A stretch of 64,000 nt of DNA from Brevinema_A sp051649605 (lineage in GTDB: Bacteria > Spirochaetota > Brevinematia > Brevinematales > Brevinemataceae), in NCBI GenBank assembly GCA_051649605.1, contig JBOFHK010000026.1, forward strand, positions 1 through 64,000. Direction: 5' to 3'. Numbering within the stretch: the first letter of the stretch is position 1; each line of letters opens with the position of its first letter. Of this stretch, positions 53,067-61,289 are shown piece by piece. The position numbers and the translations under genes are program-made. The notes beneath the pieces are model-generated. The model saw only the letters and a program-made list of their open reading frames with translations. It ran no database searches and was not told where the DNA came from.

Positions 53067-54644
53067 ATGAAGAATTCTTCCCGTTTTATGATGCTTATTA
53101 TAATATTTTTAGTGGGATTTGCCTTTACAGGAATCAAGCTTATTCAGACAACTCTTTTTCCCAATACAAGGCTCAGTTCTGTTAACTATCGTATTACCCA
53201 ACCACGAGGAAACATCTACGATACACGAGGTCGTCTCATTGCAGGTGTTTCTTCCACAAGCTCTTTATATGCTCGTCCCAATCGGATTTCGGAAGAATTA
53301 AAAGAATATATCAATCAATACCTCTTAGCAACAGGATATTTTTCTTATACGGAATTAGAAGGATTAAACCAAACTAATAAGGGTTTTGTTTATATTAAAA
53401 GAGATATGACTCCTTCTATTACTACCCCTGTAGAAATCCTATATAAAACATTAAAAGATAAAGGTTTCCTCAAAAACGACGAAATTGGAATCACCACTGA
53501 AGAATCACGGTTTTATCCTTATCCATTTTTATCACCTATTATCGGCATCTTAGGACGTGATGGATTAGGACTTTATGGAGTAGAATATACTCAAAATGAA
53601 CTCCTGACACAAGGTAATAGCTTAACACTTAGTATTGATTCGGAAATTTCCCGTATTGCCTATGAAGAGTTATTTCGTGTCGTTAAGGATTCAAATGCCG
53701 ATAGTGGTAGTGTAGGAATTATTAATCTTAAAACGAGAGATATTTTATCTCTAGTTCAAGTAACTGATCAAGCTCACCAAGCAACAGCCGTATCTCATAT
53801 TTTTGAACCAGGATCAGCAATGAAATTATTCACCGCAGCTTTTGCTATGGAACAAGGATTAGCCTCTACTACAAGCCCAAATTTTGATGACTCTACACCT
53901 TATAAAATTGGTAGTTACACCTTTACTAGACCTCGTTATGGCTATATTCCTTTATCAACCATGCTTACCAAATCTGCAAATATTTCTTTTGCTCGTCTTT
54001 CCTCTCAGTTTAGTATCGATGATTATTATTTATGGCTAACGGAGTTGGGATTTGGACAAAAAGCCAATCTTCCTTTAACTGGTATCGAAAAAGGTATCCT
54101 CCATCCCCCTGATAAATGGAGTGCCTTATCCAAACCCATGATTGCTATTGGACAAGAAATTGGAGTAACAACCCTTCAACTTCTTATTGCCACTTCTGTT
54201 ATTGGAGGGGGAGGACAATATATTGATCCAAGATTCCTTATTTCGATCCGCAATCCCTCTGGAGAAGAGACCTTAGTTGCTCCTACACGAGAAACTAAAC
54301 AACTATTACACCCCCAAAAAGCTAAAGAATTGTTATATACAATAGAAGATGTTATCCGTACAGGTACAGGAAAACAGGCAGCGGTAGAAGGGGTAAGAAT
54401 TGCTGGAAAAACAGGAACAGGTATGATTGCAGGGATTGAAGGCTATGGCCAGGGTAAAAATAATACCGTCTTTATCGGAATTCTACCCGTCGAAGATCCT
54501 AGTATCGCTATCGTCGTATCCATCCACAACCCCAAAGGGAGTAGCCGAAGCGGAGGGGGTGTATCTGCTCCGTTATTTTCGGATATAGCACGGAGGATTT
54601 TAGTATCTACTGGCTATCAACAAAAAGCTAACATATTAGAATAG
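53067..54644 (+). CDS. Penicillin-binding protein, class B transpeptidase (FtsI/PBP2-like)
   Basis: A 525-residue peptidoglycan transpeptidase. One N-terminal TM helix is followed by the PBP-dimer segment QPRGNIYDTRGRLIA and LGRDGLGLYGVEY, then the catalytic domain with SxxK (EPGSAMK, Ser250/Lys253), SxN (KSANIS, Ser303/Asn305) and KTG (GKTGTG, Lys448). All three motifs are intact. There is no PASTA domain. Whether it serves septation (FtsI) or elongation (MrdA) cannot be told; the division cluster is not here. The two genes that follow probably share its transcript. Confidence 0.92.
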   Translation: MKNSSRFMMLIIIFLVGFAFTGIKLIQTTLFPNTRLSSVNYRITQPRGNIYDTRGRLIAGVSSTSSLYARPNRISEELKEYINQYLLATGYFSYTELEGLNQTNKGFVYIKRDMTPSITTPVEILYKTLKDKGFLKNDEIGITTEESRFYPYPFLSPIIGILGRDGLGLYGVEYTQNELLTQGNSLTLSIDSEISRIAYEELFRVVKDSNADSGSVGIINLKTRDILSLVQVTDQAHQATAVSHIFEPGSAMKLFTAAFAMEQGLASTTSPNFDDSTPYKIGSYTFTRPRYGYIPLSTMLTKSANISFARLSSQFSIDDYYLWLTELGFGQKANLPLTGIEKGILHPPDKWSALSKPMIAIGQEIGVTTLQLLIATSVIGGGGQYIDPRFLISIRNPSGEETLVAPTRETKQLLHPQKAKELLYTIEDVIRTGTGKQAAVEGVRIAGKTGTGMIAGIEGYGQGKNNTVFIGILPVEDPSIAIVVSIHNPKGSSRSGGGVSAPLFSDIARRILVSTGYQQKANILE

Positions 54645-54669
54645 TAACACATACATATCGAGGTCATTT

Positions 54670-55980
54670 ATGAAAAAACAATTTTCTCCCTCCCATATCT
54701 TTAAAGATGGGATTTTTTTACTCCTTCCCGTGGGATTGACTATTGGTGTAATCTACTGGGGCTGGTCTTTACTCCGAGGATTTATTCCTGATCTTTCCAT
54801 CATCCTACCAAAAACAATTACCGAGCAAGCGAATTTCTCTCAATTTTTAGATCTTATTTCTCTTCTTTTTTTTATCTCTATTATTACTATTTTTGGGATG
54901 TTGGCATCAACATTCTTAGGTAAATTCTTTTTATTCCTATTTGATAAAATCCTTACTGGCCCGACATTTATCAGACCAATTTATACAACATTTAAAAAAA
55001 TCACCGAAAGTATCTTCAAAAAAGAAAGTGATTCTCCCTTATCAGCGGGGATTTCAGAAAGTATTTTGATTCCCTATCCCAACAAAGATAGCCAAAGCAT
55101 CGGATTTATTACCTCTCTCCATGCTAAACATCTACTTGGGGAAGAAGAAGGGGAAAAATGGTTGACGGTCTATGTCCCTTCTGCACCTGTAATTTCTGCA
55201 GGATTTTACCTTCTATGCCGAAAAGAAGATACCACCCCCTGTAAACTCGACAGCAGTACAGCAATGACAACCATTATTTCTGTCGGTGCAATACAAAACT
55301 CTAAAGAATTATCTCCCTCCAACCCTATCAAAACTCCTAAAGAAAAATACCCCAATTTCCTTCGTATTTGGTTTATTAACGGTATTTTACTTCTCACACC
55401 TATTATTACTACCTTTTATATTTTAGGCTGGATCTTTAACTATTTATATACTTTCGTTACTAAAATTTCCCAATTACTTCCCAATACACTATCAATCAAC
55501 ATTCCTGAACCGTATAATAATATCCTCATTAATATTATTATTTTTCTCATTTTGATTGTGATCATTATGATCATTGGGCTCTTGGGAGAAAGTACCTTCG
55601 GGATTTGGGTTAAAACCCTCAGTACCCGAATTTTCCATAGTATCCCTATGTTCAACAAAGTATATAGCGTCATCGAACAAATTGTTAAAGTTTTTTCCCC
55701 TGATCCTTCTAAAAACAGTACTTTTGACCAAGCGGTACTAGTACCTTATCCTTCTGATGCAACCTATGCAGTTGGATTTGTTACAGGAGCTAATGCAGAT
55801 TATATTAGATCAGATAGTGATAGTAAATACCGTCCTGTATTTATCCCTACCACCCCTATTCCCACCACAGGCTGGTTTATTATTTCAGAAGTTGAGAAAA
55901 TAATCCCCCTAGATATGTCTATAGAAAAAGCGTTTGCCTTAGTAATTTCCGCAGGGATTCTCACAGAGGATCAAGAATGA
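54670..55980 (+). CDS. Membrane protein with two tandem DUF502 domains
   Basis: A 436-residue protein made of two related halves. Each has two TM helices, a GxxxP/IYxxxxK-like segment (TGPTFIRPIYTTFKKI; IFHSIPMFNKVYSVIEQ), a strand with YP and GF (ILIPYPNKDSQSIGFITS; VLVPYPSDATYAVGFVTG), a P-rich strand (VYVPSAPVISAGF; VFIPTTPIPTTGW) and a terminal ISxGxx. Single DUF502 proteins are usually about 200 residues, so this is an internal duplication. Function unknown. Its last codons overlap the next gene's start by 4 bases. Confidence 0.85.
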   Translation: MKKQFSPSHIFKDGIFLLLPVGLTIGVIYWGWSLLRGFIPDLSIILPKTITEQANFSQFLDLISLLFFISIITIFGMLASTFLGKFFLFLFDKILTGPTFIRPIYTTFKKITESIFKKESDSPLSAGISESILIPYPNKDSQSIGFITSLHAKHLLGEEEGEKWLTVYVPSAPVISAGFYLLCRKEDTTPCKLDSSTAMTTIISVGAIQNSKELSPSNPIKTPKEKYPNFLRIWFINGILLLTPIITTFYILGWIFNYLYTFVTKISQLLPNTLSINIPEPYNNILINIIIFLILIVIIMIIGLLGESTFGIWVKTLSTRIFHSIPMFNKVYSVIEQIVKVFSPDPSKNSTFDQAVLVPYPSDATYAVGFVTGANADYIRSDSDSKYRPVFIPTTPIPTTGWFIISEVEKIIPLDMSIEKAFALVISAGILTEDQE

Positions 55981-57680
55981 TTCAAATCCATGAAATCCTC
56001 ACAAATATGGATGATACAAAAAATTTAGTGATCAAACAAGGAGAACGAATCATCCGCCTTCACTCTTCGAGACCTATCGCCGAAAGTAAGAAAATTTTTT
56101 CCCAGCTTTCTCCGTCAGCACCAGCATATTTTCTTGGGGGCTTAGGGCTAGGATATTTACTAGAAATTCTCCTTACCCATCCTGCCAAATGTCTTATTTA
56201 CGAACCTCTTTCTCCAATTTTTGATACGGCATTAACAATTAGACCAGAATTAACCAAACTCCTATCCCATCCTCAAGTAATTTTTGTCCGTAATATCGAA
56301 GAGTTAACGCAGGCAATCCAAGAACATAAACTCACCGATTTATCTTATACAATCCATCGATCCTACCATGAATTGTTTCCGGAGCAATTCCAACAAGTTC
56401 ACCACCAAATTTCTTCTAGTATCCGAAAGCAGACCGTTGGTAACGCCACACTCCTCCGTTTTGGTAAAATATGGACAAAGAATATTTTTCGTAATATGCA
56501 TCGATATTTCCATAGCCAAAAATTACTCCCCTATCTAGGCTGGGCAAAGAAAAAACCTGCTATTATTATTGGAGCGGGGCCTTCCCTGGGAGATTCTCTC
56601 GAGCTGTTACAACAATATCAGAATCATGCCATATTAATCGCGTGCGATACCGCTCTCCCTATCTTACACCACAAAAGAATTAATCCTGATTTTGTGGTTA
56701 CGGTAGATCCTCAAGAAAAAAATTCTCTCTATCTTCGTTATACTCCCATAAAAAACCATATTTTAATCGCCGATCCCTCTGTTCACGATAGTACCTTTGA
56801 ACAATACAAAAAAGAAAATATTATCTTAATGGATTCAATATTTCCTTTATATAAACCTTTTGAAGATTTTTGGGGAGCTTGTGGTTTATTGGCTTCTGGA
56901 GGCTCTGTTTCTACCTCTGCCTTTGATTTCGCCCGTAAAATAGAAGCGGATCCAATTATTATGGTAGGGCAGGATCTAGCTTTTACCAATAATAAAACCC
57001 ACAGTGCTGGAAATATCCTCACTGAATTTTCTCGAAGTACCCATCATCGCTTAAATTCTTTCTACCAAAATCAGGCTCTAACCACACATACCCTACATTG
57101 TGAACCAATTAAAGGAAGAAAAGCTCATCAAAAAGTTTCTGCTGATGCTCGGCTTATTTTATTTCGTGATTGGTTTTCCCAAGAAATCCCCAATACCAAC
57201 GCTTCCGTAATAGTTGCTGGTATGGATGGAGCATTTTTAGAAGGTGCTGAACATATGGAAATCCCCCAAGCATTTTCCAAATTAACAACCCCAATCACTA
57301 AAAAAACCTTAAGCCTCACAAAAATCATTGGGTCAGAAGATTATCAAAATTTTCTAACTCAAACTCATACCCTTATTAACTCACTAATACAGCAATGTTC
57401 TCAAATTGTATCTAGTATTCTACAAGCTTCCAAAAAAAATAATTTAGATTTGGCCATTCAAGAATCAACAAAACTTCAAAATCTTATTTCTAAGAATTAT
57501 CATATTTCTTTATTACTTTCTATTACCATGCAAGACTCCGTCCAAGCTGGATTAAATTTCCCTTCAAATATCAGCTCTAAAGAACACATTACCCTTCTTT
57601 TAAATATTGCTCAAGAGGCTCTTTCTAGTCTCAAACAGCTCAACAGCCTCATCAAAAAAAACCTTTCTTTTTTCTTCTAA
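55977..57680 (+). CDS. DUF115 / MptE-like (Maf-type) protein
   Basis: A 567-residue protein whose centre holds the DUF115 domain: AIIIGAGPSLGDSLELL (glycine-rich nucleotide-binding loop), ILIACDTALPILHHKRINPD, VVTVDPQEKN and IIMVGQDLAFTNNKTH. Relatives are archaeal MptE (6-hydroxymethylpterin pyrophosphokinase) and flagellin glycosyltransferases of the motility accessory factor (Maf) group. In a flagellated spirochaete a sugar-transfer role on flagellin is the more likely guess. It overlaps the DUF502 gene (ATGA), so the two are translationally coupled. Confidence 0.82.
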   Translation: MIQIHEILTNMDDTKNLVIKQGERIIRLHSSRPIAESKKIFSQLSPSAPAYFLGGLGLGYLLEILLTHPAKCLIYEPLSPIFDTALTIRPELTKLLSHPQVIFVRNIEELTQAIQEHKLTDLSYTIHRSYHELFPEQFQQVHHQISSSIRKQTVGNATLLRFGKIWTKNIFRNMHRYFHSQKLLPYLGWAKKKPAIIIGAGPSLGDSLELLQQYQNHAILIACDTALPILHHKRINPDFVVTVDPQEKNSLYLRYTPIKNHILIADPSVHDSTFEQYKKENIILMDSIFPLYKPFEDFWGACGLLASGGSVSTSAFDFARKIEADPIIMVGQDLAFTNNKTHSAGNILTEFSRSTHHRLNSFYQNQALTTHTLHCEPIKGRKAHQKVSADARLILFRDWFSQEIPNTNASVIVAGMDGAFLEGAEHMEIPQAFSKLTTPITKKTLSLTKIIGSEDYQNFLTQTHTLINSLIQQCSQIVSSILQASKKNNLDLAIQESTKLQNLISKNYHISLLLSITMQDSVQAGLNFPSNISSKEHITLLLNIAQEALSSLKQLNSLIKKNLSFFF

Positions 57681-57698
57681 ATAATGTCTCATAAATAG

Positions 57699-57727
57699 TT
57701 GACAATAGAGTATTTTGTGTGTATTTT
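57699..57727 (+). promoter_or_regulatory. Promoter of the barrel-protein gene
   Basis: TTGACA (57699-57704), 17 bases, TATTTT (57722-57727), 63 bases before ATG 57791. Confidence 0.6.
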
Positions 57728-57790
57728 TGAATTATAAAACTTTTATTCACTAAGCCCACACAGAATCGGTCGTCATTATAGGAGCAATTC

Positions 57791-58678
57791 ATGAAATATT
57801 TATGGATATTATTAGCTTTTATTCCTATTACAGGATTTAGCCAAACCGAAGAAAAAGAAGATGTATTTTATATTACTCCAAAAATATCGTGGAAAGATCA
57901 AATCCAAGCGATCCAGTATTTTGGGATGGAAGCTTATGGAAATTCTGGTAATTTATATAAATCGGCACACACCGATCTTTGGAAAGATAATAGTTTTTCT
58001 TGGGAACTATACTATGTCGCATCGATTCCAAAATACAATTGGATTTCTTTTGGATCAGGCTTGGAAGTAACAGGAACAGTTGAACGAGATCCCACAGACG
58101 GGACTGTTTTTGATAGGCAACTTCTGGAAGGATTTTTATTTGTCTTCCAAGCTTATATGAATGTTTCCCCATGGTTTACCTTACATGCGAATAGTCTTGG
58201 AAAGATAGAATTTCAATTTAGATATAATGCTTCATTTAGAAATCCTGTAGATGGAAATTTTGGACATTTCCTCTTAACAGAAGTCATTTTTGGATTTTTC
58301 CTAACAGGCAATCAAGTAGCCGAAGTAGATGGGAGTATTGATAAATTTTGGATTGCCAGTCCTTCAATAGAATTTTTATACTATATTCAATTTCATGAAC
58401 ATGTGGCATTCCGTTGGTTCACTAAACTATATTTGAATAATGGTTTATTTTATGAAAGCGGTATCATCCCTAGTCAAACAATCCCTATAGACTTATACGC
58501 TCGTTTTGATTTTATTGTAGGTAATGGTATTACTCTCTGGGTACGAGCCCAATGGAACATCGCAAATACCGATTTTAGCGATGCTGCCCTCTTTCAAACG
58601 CGGAACTCTTTTGATATTCAACTACGCGCAGGATTAATTCTTATTGTCGATTTCCTCAAAAAACCTTCCCGAACTTAG
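57791..58678 (+). CDS. Predicted outer-membrane beta-barrel protein
   Basis: A 295-residue exported protein. The signal peptide ends near TGFSQ. The rest shows aromatic-rich alternating strands (FSWELYYVASIPKYNWISFG, FTLHANSLGKIEFQFRYN, VAFRWFTKLYLNNGLFY, SFDIQLRAGLILIVDFL) typical of a barrel, with a short charged C-terminal tail after the last strand. I recognise no family. It has its own promoter and a terminator. Confidence 0.7.
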   Translation: MKYLWILLAFIPITGFSQTEEKEDVFYITPKISWKDQIQAIQYFGMEAYGNSGNLYKSAHTDLWKDNSFSWELYYVASIPKYNWISFGSGLEVTGTVERDPTDGTVFDRQLLEGFLFVFQAYMNVSPWFTLHANSLGKIEFQFRYNASFRNPVDGNFGHFLLTEVIFGFFLTGNQVAEVDGSIDKFWIASPSIEFLYYIQFHEHVAFRWFTKLYLNNGLFYESGIIPSQTIPIDLYARFDFIVGNGITLWVRAQWNIANTDFSDAALFQTRNSFDIQLRAGLILIVDFLKKPSRT

Positions 58679-58708
58679 AAAAGTGATAAAATAGTTCTTT
58701 TATATAGA

Positions 58709-58746
58709 AATAAGCCTCCCCATAAACAGAGAAGGCTTATTTTTTA
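58709..58746 (+). terminator. Terminator after the barrel-protein gene
   Basis: The arms AATAAGCCT and AGGCTTATT surround a loop of about 18 bases, followed by a T run. It lies between convergent genes. Confidence 0.7.
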
Positions 58747-58756
58747 TTGATTATTT

Positions 58757-59638
58757 TTAAGACAAAAGATAATTTTTTATAAAGTAGGCAACTCCATCAT
58801 CTTCATTGGAAAGCGTCTCCAAACGAACAGCCTCTTTTACCGTAGGACGGGCATTATTCATAGCCACTCCCCAACCTACCATTTGAAGCATTTCGATATC
58901 GTTGACATCATCTCCAAAAGCAACTACTTCTTCCATAGAAATATTCTGTGATTCTACTAGTCGTTTTAAGGCAGCACCTTTATTCACTCCATGAGCCATT
59001 ACTTCAACACAACGAGCTGGTGAACCATCATCTGCTAGATTATGCATGCCTGGTCTCGTCAACAAAATAGAATAAGAATCCCCATAATTCTCACAGAGGT
59101 CTTGGTATAATCGTATAATTTCTTCCTCTGCTCCCATAATAAAGAATTTTTTACAGCTACTAAGATCTATGGTATCTAAATCCTGTTTATAACCCTGTAC
59201 TGTTACTTTCTGTAAATATTGCTGCATATATTCGTTTTCTAACTCATAGTAATAAGAATCTCCAGCGTAAACAATAGCCATTACTTTATAAGATCTTACT
59301 AGATCTATTAATTGCCTCATCGAAGCTGGGCTAAGATTATTTTCTTGTTCTCGTTGCTTAGAATGCATATTCCAAACAGCTGCACCATTAAAATTGATCA
59401 TATATTTGGGTAGGTCAAGTTGCTGGGCAAACTGCATCGCCGTACTATCAGCTCTTCCCGTTACAATATAAACTTCTCTTCCTGTTTTAATTAATTCTTT
59501 GATGGTTTTTTCTGTATACTCTGAACACTTAGTTTTATCGTTGACCAAAGTACCATCAATATCAATAGCAACTGCTTTAATTTTGTTAGCATCAAAGTTT
59601 TTTAAATCATTTTTAAGTTGTAATTTGAGTTCTTGCAT
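58757..59638 (-). CDS. Cof-type HAD-IIB phosphatase
   Basis: A 293-residue cytosolic sugar-phosphate or cofactor phosphatase of the HAD superfamily. Motif I is AIDIDGTL (Asp26, Asp28), motif II VTGR, the Lys is in NKGAALKRL, and motif IV is GDDVNDIEML. The large Cof-type cap lies between (about residues 95-215). A roughly 20-residue N-terminal extension precedes motif I. The start at ATG 59638 is supported by AAGGAT 7 bases upstream. Its promoter is embedded in a long inverted repeat, which suggests specific regulation. Confidence 0.93.
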   Translation of the reverse strand: MQELKLQLKNDLKNFDANKIKAVAIDIDGTLVNDKTKCSEYTEKTIKELIKTGREVYIVTGRADSTAMQFAQQLDLPKYMINFNGAAVWNMHSKQREQENNLSPASMRQLIDLVRSYKVMAIVYAGDSYYYELENEYMQQYLQKVTVQGYKQDLDTIDLSSCKKFFIMGAEEEIIRLYQDLCENYGDSYSILLTRPGMHNLADDGSPARCVEVMAHGVNKGAALKRLVESQNISMEEVVAFGDDVNDIEMLQMVGWGVAMNNARPTVKEAVRLETLSNEDDGVAYFIKNYLLS

Positions 59639-59640
59639 AT

Positions 59641-59684
59641 ATTATCCTTATGTTATAATATTACTATTATAACATAAGGATAAT
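59641..59684. repeat. 44-bp inverted repeat on the HAD gene promoter
   Basis: Two perfect 19-base arms (59641-59659 and 59666-59684; the left one starts ATTATCCTTATG) separated by ATTACT. Each arm contains TATAAT on one strand and AAGGATAAT at its outer end. It spans the minus-strand spacer, -10 element, start site and Shine-Dalgarno of the HAD gene. Confidence 0.85.
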
Positions 59685-59694
59685 ATTATTGCAA
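59666..59694 (-). promoter_or_regulatory. Promoter of the HAD phosphatase gene
   Basis: On the minus strand: TTGCAA (59694-59689), 17 bases, TATAAT (59671-59666). The transcript would start near 59659, after the upstream arm of the inverted repeat. Confidence 0.7.
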
Positions 59695-59759
59695 GCTGAC
59701 CCTAAAGATTCTCTTATTAATTCCGTTATATAAATTCAGAAACCTTCTAAGGATCTTTC

Positions 59760-61289
59760 ATGAATATTTTTCTTTTTCTAATTTTATTTTTCTCCATACC
59801 TCTGTATACAGCAGAACACCAACGAGAATTTCGAGCTATTTGGGTAGCTTCGGTATTTAATATTGACTGGCCTTCAGCTACGGGATTATCTCAAAAAGAG
59901 CAAAAAGAAGAAATTCTAAAGATTTTAGATATGGCACAAGAACTAAAATTTAATGCTATTATTCTTCAAATCAAACCAACTTCCGATGCTTTTTATTCTT
60001 CAAAACTTTCTCCCTGGTCTCGTTATTTAAGCGGAACACAAGGTGTCCATCCTGGTTACGATCCTCTCACTTTTTTTATAGAAGAAGCCCAAAAACGATC
60101 ATTAGAAACTCATCTATGGGTGAATCCTTTTCGTATTTTAAATGGAGAAGGTTGGGACACCCTAAGTGCCAATCATATTGCTCGTAAAAATCCTGATTGG
60201 GTAATTGAATACAACAATCGTTATTATTTTGATCCAGGAAATCCAAAAACTCGGCAATATATCCTCAAAGAGATGTTAGAAATCGTCCAAAATTATGATC
60301 TTGATGCCTTACATATGGATGATTATTTTTATCCCTATAAAAGCTATTCCCAAGGTAAATTACTTCCCTTCAATGATAACAAATCTTGGACAAAATATCA
60401 AGCTTCTTTTAAAAATCGAGATGATTGGCGACGTGATAACGTCAACATATTCGTTAAAGAACTAAGCGATGCCATCAAAAAAGAAAAATCCCATGTAAAA
60501 TTTGGTATTAGTCCTTTTGGAGTTTGGAGAAATAAATCGGTAGATCCTAAAGGTTCGGATACGGAAGCTGGTCAAACCAATTTTGATGACCTATATGCCG
60601 ATGTTTTATTATGGACAGATAACAATTGGGTTGATTATATCCTTCCTCAATTGTACTGGCATTTTGATACCAAAGCTGCCCCTTACGGCACTTTGGTAGA
60701 ATGGTGGAATAAACAGATCACAAATTCTGTAGATCTTTATGTAGGGCTTGGTATTTATAAGCTCCACGAAAACAACTGGCCAATTACCCATATCAAAGAA
60801 CAAATAGATTTTGCTCGCAAGCATTCCAATATCAAAGGATTCGCCTCCTACAGTGCGAAATGGATTTTACAAGATACCAAAGGCATCAAAGACTATATCA
60901 AAAAAGAAATCCACCCTTATTATGCTCTAGTACCACCAAGTACAAAGATGAATAGTATAAAACCAAAACAAGTAAAAAATTTCACATTAGAAGAAAAAAA
61001 TAACAAATATTCTCTAAAATGGGAAAATAGTGATCCTAAAGCTACTCATTATTTTGTATTGTATCGTTTCCCAAAAGCAAAAATCCTCCAAAGCGTAGAA
61101 AACATTATAGGTATTATTTCAGCAAAAAATAAATTGGAATGGGTTTTAGAGAGCTATGACGACAACGATTGCTATGGAATTACGGCAGTTTCCCGCCTTC
61201 ATCAAGAGAGTAGCCTCTTAACTTTAGATGATGTAGAAAAAATACAGGGATTGGAGATGATTGACCAAATAATCTTAAGTAATAACTAG
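59760..61289 (+). CDS. Glycosyl-hydrolase-like 10 protein (DigH/YngK-like)
   Basis: A 509-residue exported enzyme. The signal peptide (about 1-18) precedes a TIM-barrel GHL10 domain: FRAIWVASVFNIDWPS, FNAIILQIKPTSDAFYSS, THLWVNPFRI, LDALHMDDYFYPY, FGISPFGVWRN and WVDYILPQLYWHF. A fibronectin-III-like module follows (about 395-500; KYSLKWENSDPKATHYFVLY). The E. coli relative DigH cleaves glycan strands stripped of stem peptides. The likely acid is in the MDDYF or QLYW strands. Its location and MupG at 29653 both suggest peptidoglycan recycling. Confidence 0.87.
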   Translation: MNIFLFLILFFSIPLYTAEHQREFRAIWVASVFNIDWPSATGLSQKEQKEEILKILDMAQELKFNAIILQIKPTSDAFYSSKLSPWSRYLSGTQGVHPGYDPLTFFIEEAQKRSLETHLWVNPFRILNGEGWDTLSANHIARKNPDWVIEYNNRYYFDPGNPKTRQYILKEMLEIVQNYDLDALHMDDYFYPYKSYSQGKLLPFNDNKSWTKYQASFKNRDDWRRDNVNIFVKELSDAIKKEKSHVKFGISPFGVWRNKSVDPKGSDTEAGQTNFDDLYADVLLWTDNNWVDYILPQLYWHFDTKAAPYGTLVEWWNKQITNSVDLYVGLGIYKLHENNWPITHIKEQIDFARKHSNIKGFASYSAKWILQDTKGIKDYIKKEIHPYYALVPPSTKMNSIKPKQVKNFTLEEKNNKYSLKWENSDPKATHYFVLYRFPKAKILQSVENIIGIISAKNKLEWVLESYDDNDCYGITAVSRLHQESSLLTLDDVEKIQGLEMIDQIILSNN

